In this document: in pieces, positions 5,793 to 11,033 of the stretch
How positions within the stretch are numbered: the stretch's first letter is position 1
How the letters are laid out: every line of letters starts with the position of its first letter
Notes under the pieces: generated by a model
Seen by the model: the letters and a program-made list of their open reading frames with translations, nothing else
Databases searched by the model: none
Told to the model about the DNA's origin: nothing
Translations under genes and position numbers: made by a program
From: JAGVPT01 sp964642725
Lineage (GTDB): Bacteria; Bacteroidota; Ignavibacteria; UBA10030; UBA8401
Assembly (NCBI GenBank): GCA_964642725.1
Contig: CAZXQG010000088.1
Location: 1 to 11,033, forward strand
Length of the DNA stretch: 11,033 nucleotides
Direction: 5' to 3'

Positions 5793-6437
5793 ATGGGTTC
5801 GCAAGTAATACTCGATATTATTTCGTCGTCGTTTGTCTTCGGCACGCTTTTGGTCATGGCGCTTCGTTTGAACGGCAGCGTGACCGAGAACCTTGAAACG
5901 TATAACGGCGAGGTTATCGTGCAAGATAATATGTGCAACGTCGTAAACCTGATACAGTACGATTTCCGGAAGATAGGGTACTGTTTGGACCCGACACAAA
6001 TACCGGATCCCACAAAAGCAATTATTCTCGCCGACACCGACAGAATAAAGTTCTATACCGATCTGAGCGATGCAACACATCCTTTCGGCGACGGGTCTCT
6101 CGATATCGTGTACTATTATCTCGGCCCGACAAGCGAGCTTTCAATGACTCCAAATCCGAACGACAGGATTCTGTACAGGGTCGTGAACAATGCGCCGCCC
6201 AAAGGATCGAATCTGGGCGTCACGAAATTTAGTTTGATGTACTTTGGCGCGTTGAATGACACATTACATACGCCCGTTGCGAATCCCGGCGCAATTTGGT
6301 CGATGCAGATCACTGTTCAGGTGCAGAACTATTCGATGGCGTCGCTTCATTACAACACCGCGAAATTTGATAATCCAATTACACAATCGTATTGGAGACA
6401 AATGCGTTTGGTGTCGCGAAACCTAAAGAACCGGTAG
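5793..6437 (+). CDS. Minor pilin-like protein B (PilW/GspJ-like)
   Basis: It has 214 residues and begins MGSQVILDII, with a hydrophobic helix at about 5-25. The region MCNVVNLIQYDFRKIGYC (47-64) resembles the conserved stretch of PilW-type minor pilins that ends in a Gly-Tyr turn. Then come IKFYTDL (85-91), SLDIVYYYLGP (102-112) and RILYRVVNN (125-133), a strand pattern typical of PilW. Cys48 and Cys64 could form a disulphide. GAGGAG precedes the ATG; TAA 5784-5786 in frame prevents a longer leader. It lies 23 nt after protein A and 16 nt before protein C, so it is in the same operon. PilW assignment is by pattern; GspJ-like would be equivalent in role (tip/priming complex). Confidence 0.7.
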   Translation: MGSQVILDIISSSFVFGTLLVMALRLNGSVTENLETYNGEVIVQDNMCNVVNLIQYDFRKIGYCLDPTQIPDPTKAIILADTDRIKFYTDLSDATHPFGDGSLDIVYYYLGPTSELSMTPNPNDRILYRVVNNAPPKGSNLGVTKFSLMYFGALNDTLHTPVANPGAIWSMQITVQVQNYSMASLHYNTAKFDNPITQSYWRQMRLVSRNLKNR

Positions 6438-6453
6438 ACAGGAGCGTGTAAAC

Positions 6454-7662
6454 ATGGGACGCAGTGCAATTATTCTCGTGATTGGGTTCACGTTGATCTT
6501 TGTGATGACTGGAAGGAACCTTTCAAGCTTGGGCACGACGGCGTTTACGACGGCAATCAACTATTATGAAAACACTCAGGGACACAACATCGCAGAGGCT
6601 GGAGCAAATTTTGCGTGCAACCAGATTTTTCTGTCGCCAAATTGGCGATCAGGCTACAGTAACGTTTCCTTTGGAGGAGGAACTTTTACGGTAACTGCGT
6701 CCCCTGTTTCAGGCAGCATCAATCAAGTGCAGATTGTTTCTACTGCAACCTATCAAGGGAATTCATTCCAGGAGAACATTCTCCTCCAGCCAAGCGGATT
6801 TTCTAAATTTGGATTTTGGGGAGGGACCGGTGCCTCCGCTGCTGCGTGGGAGACCGGCGATACGGTTACGGGGCCGATGCATGTAGATGGAACGCTAGAA
6901 ACTTACGGCCAGCCGGTGTTTACAGGAAAGGTCACTACGAAAAATGGATGGAATAATTTGCTCCCCCCGCAGCTGCCGCAGTTTCAGGGCGGTTATCAAA
7001 CGGGAGTGAGCCTTCCGCTTCCAACAACCGCCTTCCCGAAGTTGGACTCCACCGCGGTTGCGGGAGGGTACAAGCGGGTTGGCTCGGATCTATATCTTCA
7101 ATTCAACGCAAACGGAACAGTGACGTGGAGGAACACCGCAGCGGGAACGCCCACGACCGTCCCAATCACGACGCTCGCCCCCAACGGCGTTCTGGAAGTG
7201 GACAAAGGGAACATCTATGTTCAGGGAACGATGAGCGGCCAACTTACCATCTTTGCAAATAAGTCTTCCGGTTCTACCGGCGGTCAAGTGTTCGTTCAAA
7301 ACGATTTGGTGTATGCCACCGACCCTCGAGTTAATCCTGCCTCGACGGACATGCTGGGTATCGTGGCGATGGGAGATGTCACGTTGTTAGACAATGGTGC
7401 GTCCACATTCAACATGATGGCATCGACATACAGTCAAGCGGGAGGCCTGGCAGTTCAAAACTACAATTCGAGAAATTCTGGCGTGCTTAATGTAATAGGA
7501 GGCATGATTGTACAAAATCTTTACGCGACTTCCAACGGCGCTACCGGGGCTTCGAGAAGAGGATACAACCTTTCCCTTCAGTATGATACGCGTTTTTTGG
7601 TGAGCTCTCCGCCTTCGTTTCCAAGCACAGGGAGCTATGAGATTTTATCTTGGTGGGAATAG
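6454..7662 (+). CDS. Minor pilin-like protein C (PilX/GspK-like head, DUF4900-like body)
   Basis: It has 402 residues and begins MGRSAIILVIGFTLIFV, a single hydrophobic helix up to about residue 19. NIAEAGANFACN (45-56) matches the A-AEAG motif after the helix in PilX/PilV-type minor pilins. After a short strand-rich domain, WETGDTVTGPMHVDG and YGQPVFTG (132-158) resemble, from memory, the DUF4900 signature (gD...GP-H-NG...G-P-F-G). The C-terminus (SYEILSWWE) also fits that family. It is large for a minor pilin, in the size class of GspK/PilX-type tip proteins or adhesins. AGGAG precedes the ATG and TAA 6424-6426 blocks a longer leader. Last gene of its operon. A tip-located adhesin or initiator is inferred. 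Confidence 0.7.
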   Translation: MGRSAIILVIGFTLIFVMTGRNLSSLGTTAFTTAINYYENTQGHNIAEAGANFACNQIFLSPNWRSGYSNVSFGGGTFTVTASPVSGSINQVQIVSTATYQGNSFQENILLQPSGFSKFGFWGGTGASAAAWETGDTVTGPMHVDGTLETYGQPVFTGKVTTKNGWNNLLPPQLPQFQGGYQTGVSLPLPTTAFPKLDSTAVAGGYKRVGSDLYLQFNANGTVTWRNTAAGTPTTVPITTLAPNGVLEVDKGNIYVQGTMSGQLTIFANKSSGSTGGQVFVQNDLVYATDPRVNPASTDMLGIVAMGDVTLLDNGASTFNMMASTYSQAGGLAVQNYNSRNSGVLNVIGGMIVQNLYATSNGATGASRRGYNLSLQYDTRFLVSSPPSFPSTGSYEILSWWE

Positions 7663-7807
7663 AATCCGGATACGCAAGCCAAAGGATCGGAAAAGATCAG
7701 GAAGGAGAGGGAAAAGTCATACTTTCACGCCGCAGATTGCTGCCATCTGAATATAACCGGTTACTGTTTCGCAAAAAAATTGCCTCTTCCTTCTCCCTAA
7801 CTTCTTA

Positions 7808-7836
7808 TTGACTTTCAATAACCGTTTCAATATATT
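7808..7836 (+). promoter_or_regulatory. Sigma70-type promoter for the pilT-like gene
   Basis: TTGACT (7808-7813) and TATATT (7831-7836) each match the consensus at 5 of 6 bases and are exactly 17 bp apart. Transcription would start near 7843, leaving a leader of about 95 nt. This is the best sigma70-like site in the window and suggests that the pilT-like gene is expressed apart from the minor pilins. Confidence 0.6.
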
Positions 7837-7937
7837 CACCACGGCATCTAATGTAAAACTTCAGAGTTCTCTCAGTACTCTATTGTCGGACAAGAGATCG
7901 AAATCAAGACACTCTTATTTATTCGCTGAAAAATTTC

Positions 7938-9212
7938 ATGGAACCTGTGATCGCTGCACCTGATCTCGCGCTCGTTGACGAAAACCAACTGAAAGCGCGT
8001 CATGTCTTAGGTCAGATGGTTGCACAAATTCCCGAGAGCGTGTACGGGTTGGAACGGCAGATATTTATCGGCGACCTTGTCGAAAAGTTGCCGGTTGAGA
8101 ACAGAACCGCGCTGCGCACGCTCATCAATTCTTTTCTTCTCCGGATGTTCACGATTAATGCTTCCGATATCGATTTCGGAGGATATGGAGGACAAGGTCT
8201 TGTCTGGTATAGAATTTTCGGCTCGAAAAAACCGGATCAGACAATTCCAAAGCTGGAATTCGATGAGATCAATATTCTCATTCAATCGTTGTTGATGGCG
8301 CGGCAGCGGCAGGTGCTTTACGAAAATAAGAATCTCGATTTTTCGTACATGATCGAGGATGGCGTAAGAACGGTTCGTTTTCGTGCAGATGCTTATCTGG
8401 ACCTTGACCAGATCGCGCTCAATATGCGCGCAATCAACCAGTCAATCCGTCCTTATAAGGCGCTCGAGCTCCACCCGAATATCACAAAAATTGTCAGCTT
8501 GGCCCACACAAAGGAAGGGCTGACTCTTGTTACCGGTATCACCGGTTCAGGTAAAAGTTCTACTCTCGATGCAATGATTGACCTCAATAATCACACCGTT
8601 GACGGCCACATTGTGATCATTGCTTCCCCCATTGAATTTGTTCACAAGTCCGACAGATGCATTGTCCGTCATCGGGAAGTGGGCCGCGATGTTTTGTCGT
8701 TTAAGGAAGGCGCTATCCAAGCGCTTCGTCAAGACCCGGATATTATTGTAATCGGCGAAATGCGGGATCCGGAGACTATTATGGTCTCCCTTGAAATTAC
8801 CGACAGCGGACACAAAGTGTTTTCCACTCTCCACACTGCTTCGGCAGTAGAAAGCATCGACCGTATCATCGGTGAAGTTCCCCCGGTTGAACAGGAGAGA
8901 GTGCGGAATCGAATGGCCGATGTGCTCAAGTGCGTTATGTCGCAGAAATTGATACCAAGCCTCGACGGAAAGAGGGTGCTTGCGCGAGAAGTGATGGTAA
9001 TGACTCCGTCGGTGCGTTCCGCTATCAAGAACAATAACACCGGTGAAATCTATCAAATGATTCAGGAATCGGGCGATCAGGGAATGACCACGATGGAACA
9101 AGACCTCAAACGTCTGTTTGTCCAGAAGAAAATTTCGCTTGAGGCGGCACTTAATTTCTCGAACAACAAGAAACGCATGCAGCAGCTGCTGGGAGCCGGG
9201 GCACAGCAGTAG
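7938..9212 (+). CDS. pilT: PilT/PilU-type retraction ATPase with altered Asp box
   Basis: Hexameric ATPase expected to disassemble the fibre (pilus retraction). It has 424 residues; family members are usually somewhat shorter, and the extra length is at the N-terminus. Walker A is GITGSGKSS (200-208), Walker B IIVIGEMRD (269-277) and His box KVFSTLHT (293-300). SVRSAIKNNNTGEIYQMI (358-375) corresponds to the PilT-specific AIRNLIRE region. There is no tetracysteine zinc site, which separates it from PilB. The Asp box, normally T-I-E-D-P-I-E, reads I-I-A-S-P-I-E (227-233), so both adjacent acids are lost while the later Glu remains. No Shine-Dalgarno site precedes the ATG. It may be an accessory PilU-like ATPase or have altered activity. 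Confidence 0.85.
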   Translation: MEPVIAAPDLALVDENQLKARHVLGQMVAQIPESVYGLERQIFIGDLVEKLPVENRTALRTLINSFLLRMFTINASDIDFGGYGGQGLVWYRIFGSKKPDQTIPKLEFDEINILIQSLLMARQRQVLYENKNLDFSYMIEDGVRTVRFRADAYLDLDQIALNMRAINQSIRPYKALELHPNITKIVSLAHTKEGLTLVTGITGSGKSSTLDAMIDLNNHTVDGHIVIIASPIEFVHKSDRCIVRHREVGRDVLSFKEGAIQALRQDPDIIVIGEMRDPETIMVSLEITDSGHKVFSTLHTASAVESIDRIIGEVPPVEQERVRNRMADVLKCVMSQKLIPSLDGKRVLAREVMVMTPSVRSAIKNNNTGEIYQMIQESGDQGMTTMEQDLKRLFVQKKISLEAALNFSNNKKRMQQLLGAGAQQ

Positions 9213-9219
9213 CGAAAAA

Positions 9220-9251
9220 TGCCGGTTCATTCCGGATCGTTATCACCGGCA
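9220..9251 (+). terminator. Hairpin after the pilT-like gene
   Basis: TGCCGGT (9220-9226) and ACCGGCA (9245-9251) form a perfect 7-bp stem with an 18-nt loop, 8 nt after the stop. No U run follows directly, so termination is uncertain. Confidence 0.3.
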
Positions 9252-9325
9252 GAGACTGTACTCTGAAAATAACAGTTTTCATTAAATAGCTGATGGCACG
9301 CAAGGCGTTCGACTATCTACGCGGT

Positions 9326-9366
9326 CACGAAGAGAACACATTTCTTTTGCGTTCGTGTTCTTCGTG
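9326..9366. repeat. Long bulged hairpin, possible dispersed repeat
   Basis: CACGAAGAGAACAC (9326-9339) pairs with GTGTTCTTCGTG (9355-9366): two 6-bp helices separated by a 2-nt GA bulge, with a 15-nt loop. CACGAAGA/TTCGTGTTCTTCGTG-like palindromes are, from memory, common intergenic repeats in many environmental genomes. Whether this is one cannot be told from a single copy. Confidence 0.4.
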
Positions 9367-9433
9367 GATACTATATGAATGAACGCATACCATAAGTAAT
9401 TAATACCATACACAACACCGACAACATTCCCAC

Positions 9434-11002
9434 ATGCCCTATTCGAAAGGAGAAGGAAAAACTGCCCTGGCTATTTTTGTCGACGGGCTGGACGTTAAGT
9501 TTGTCCATATCGCGTTGAGGGCCAAGCAATTCCATCTCGAAGATTTCAGGACCGTTAACCTCGTAAAGAAACTTGAGGAACGACAATCCGCAAGTGAAGT
9601 CGGCTCCGGCTTAGAAGGAGTGGACTTGTTGGAAGCATCTGCGAACGCTCCGATGATCCAGGAAGGTGTTGGCGAAGAGACCGAAGGGGCCGAGACAAAC
9701 AACAGCGTTATCCTCGGATTACTTACCGATTACCCGTCGTACAAATATCAATTTTCCTATTCGATTTCCGAGCCGAGCGTTTATTACCAGACGTTTGAGG
9801 ATTCATTTGGCCTGACAGGCGGTAAGCTGAAGAAGAAGCTTGTTGAGGAACTCTCCAAAATTCGTGCGTCCAAGCCGAATCCCGATGCCGTTGCGTATAT
9901 TAAGGCGACCGAGGGCCAGCTGCTGTCCGTCATTCGCGAAGACGGACTGAGCCTCATCGACATCCTTGAAAACATTAAAGATTTTATCGGGAAAAGAATT
10001 CCCCGGATCCCGTTCATCGAAACGTCCGACATCTCGTTAATGAACATGGTGCGGGCGAATTACGAGATCGGGATGGATGAAATCTCGGTCATTATATACG
10101 TTGGGAGTGAATTCAGCAGGTTGATTTTCTTGAAAGGGAAGGATTTCCTGCATTTCGCACCGGTGATCAGTGAAGGAAGAACCTCCCCGAACATCGAAAA
10201 TACGCTGTACTCCCGTATTTTGCTCGAACAAGACAGTGCAGGAATCATGCGCCTCGACAGGATATTTCTTGCCGGCGAAGCGCACAAACTCGAGTTGAAG
10301 CAATTCCTTTCGCCGCAATTTGCCGAAGCTCCGATCGAATATCTTGTTCCGAAAAATCTGGACACCGGCGCGCTGGAGCAAAGCGTCGAGGAGATAACGT
10401 CGGAATATGCTGTTCCGATTTCTGTTGCGATGAGAGTATTGGATACGAAGAATCCTGACTATTACTCCATCGACCTCCTTCCGCAGAGCTTTCGCGAAGG
10501 GCAGAAGGTATTCAAACTTGCATGGCATGGCTATTTGCTCATGCTCCTTATATTCCTCGGCACGTTGTTCTTCACGACGCGTGTCGCCGACCTCGCGGAA
10601 GATGTGCGCGCAGCGAACAGGGCACTCCAGGAGAAGCAGCTTCAGCAGTCCGAGAACGATCGTTTACAGAAGATCCTCGACAGCTTGACGGTGCAGAACC
10701 AGCAGTTTATCAGTGCGCTCGAGGTATACGACAACATCGTGCCGAATTACAATCGTTGGAGCAAGGTTTTTTATCATCTCACTCAAAGCGTCGAAGATGT
10801 CAATTCGGTATGGGTTGGCGATATAATTACGAAACCGGACAGTACTATCGAATTGACCGGCTACACGCTCTACCGTCCCAGGATCCCGCGGATAGCGAAC
10901 ATGTTTGAAAAAGCGACGCTGCAGTCGGTCGAACTGCAGGAGATACGAGGCAAGACGGTGTACAAGTTTATTTTGACAATTCAAAAACTGGATTCCGACT
11001 GA
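9434..11002 (+). CDS. PilM-PilN fusion (GspL-like architecture)
   Basis: Alignment-complex protein joining the cytoplasmic ATPase side to the periplasm. It has 522 residues. Residues about 10-340 look like the actin-fold PilM part: AIFVDGLDVKFVHI (13-26), VIIYVGSEFSRLIF (219-232) and DRIFLAGEA (275-283) sit where nucleotide-binding strands are expected, with a long insertion around 45-210. IDLLPQSFRE (346-355) corresponds to the INLLP-type motif by which the PilN N-terminus binds PilM. One membrane helix (about 365-381), a coiled coil (about 384-428) and a ferredoxin-like periplasmic domain (about 440-519) complete the PilN part. The frame is continuous, so this is a true fusion unless a sequencing error joined two genes. 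The start lacks a Shine-Dalgarno site. GspL of type II secretion has the same plan. Confidence 0.8.
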   Translation: MPYSKGEGKTALAIFVDGLDVKFVHIALRAKQFHLEDFRTVNLVKKLEERQSASEVGSGLEGVDLLEASANAPMIQEGVGEETEGAETNNSVILGLLTDYPSYKYQFSYSISEPSVYYQTFEDSFGLTGGKLKKKLVEELSKIRASKPNPDAVAYIKATEGQLLSVIREDGLSLIDILENIKDFIGKRIPRIPFIETSDISLMNMVRANYEIGMDEISVIIYVGSEFSRLIFLKGKDFLHFAPVISEGRTSPNIENTLYSRILLEQDSAGIMRLDRIFLAGEAHKLELKQFLSPQFAEAPIEYLVPKNLDTGALEQSVEEITSEYAVPISVAMRVLDTKNPDYYSIDLLPQSFREGQKVFKLAWHGYLLMLLIFLGTLFFTTRVADLAEDVRAANRALQEKQLQQSENDRLQKILDSLTVQNQQFISALEVYDNIVPNYNRWSKVFYHLTQSVEDVNSVWVGDIITKPDSTIELTGYTLYRPRIPRIANMFEKATLQSVELQEIRGKTVYKFILTIQKLDSD

Positions 11003-11014
11003 AAAGGGTTTTTC

Positions 11015-11033
11015 GTGTCATATAAAATTCGAA
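11015..11033 (+). CDS. Possible start of the next gene (PilO expected)
   Basis: GTG at 11015 opens a frame VSYKIR that runs off the window. AAAAGGG (11002-11008) lies 6 nt before it as a weak ribosome site, and the gap from the previous stop is 12 nt. PilO normally follows PilN. Six codons cannot identify the product. Confidence 0.3.

Noticed and set aside
7701..7793. GAAGGAGAGG (7701-7710) with CCTCTTCCTTC (7783-7793) as a terminator
   Set aside because: The arms pair with one bulge but are 72 nt apart and no U tract follows; purine/pyrimidine bias alone can give such matches.
7653..7811. 52-codon plus-strand frame from GTG after the minor pilin operon
   Set aside because: No ribosome site before the GTG, overlaps the stop of the previous gene, and has no recognisable content.
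8547..9230. 227-codon minus-strand frame opposite the pilT-like gene
   Set aside because: It covers the Walker boxes of the real gene in antisense; no independent support.
9294..9318. Perfect TGGCACG as a sigma54 -24 element before the PilM-PilN fusion
   Set aside because: The -12 part is GCGT instead of TTGC, so the required GC at the right spacing is absent.

Overview
The window holds most of a type IV pilus (T4P)-like assembly locus. All supported genes read left to right. In order: the end of one major pilin-like gene, two further tandem copies of it, a PilC-type platform protein, a PilB-type extension ATPase, three minor pilin-like proteins (one of unknown type, one PilW/GspJ-like, one PilX/GspK-like), a PilT-type ATPase, a PilM-PilN fusion, and probably the first codons of a PilO-like gene. 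I see no tRNA, rRNA, CRISPR array, transposase or phage gene.

The organism is a Gram-negative-type bacterium of middling GC. The short 'MGQQQLLL' pilins resemble, from memory, conserved hypothetical proteins of the Ignavibacteria/Chlorobi/Bacteroidota (FCB) group. That lineage is an inference and could not be searched here. Several genes have clear Shine-Dalgarno sites. Promoters of ordinary sigma70 type can be proposed, plus one very good sigma54-type site.

Layout: 1-1397 is a tandem pilin array (copies 1 to 3). A 12-bp hairpin follows copy 2 and a weak terminator follows copy 3. 1398-1778 carries a candidate promoter and leader hairpin for the pilC-pilB pair (1779-4975, 26-nt gap). 4976-5277 is a regulatory region: two dyad repeats, a sigma54-type -24/-12 element, and a leader with crossing complementary arms. 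It precedes the minor pilin operon (5278-7662, gaps of 23 and 16 nt). A strong sigma70-like promoter lies before the pilT-like gene (7938-9212). A 221-nt gap with hairpins separates that from the pilM/pilN fusion (9434-11002).

Working model: the PilB-like ATPase on the PilC-like platform extends a fibre of the major pilin, primed by the minor pilins and aligned by the PilM-PilN fusion. The PilT-like protein would power retraction. The most unusual property is shared by all four complete pilin-like proteins. Each starts Met-Gly directly before the hydrophobic helix. Each has an in-frame stop just upstream with no alternative start, so a normal charged prepilin leader is impossible, and the usual Glu at mature position 5 is missing. 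Further oddities are a PilT-like ATPase without its acidic Asp-box pair, a doubled N-terminal module in the PilC-like protein, and a PilX-like head on what looks like a DUF4900-type domain.
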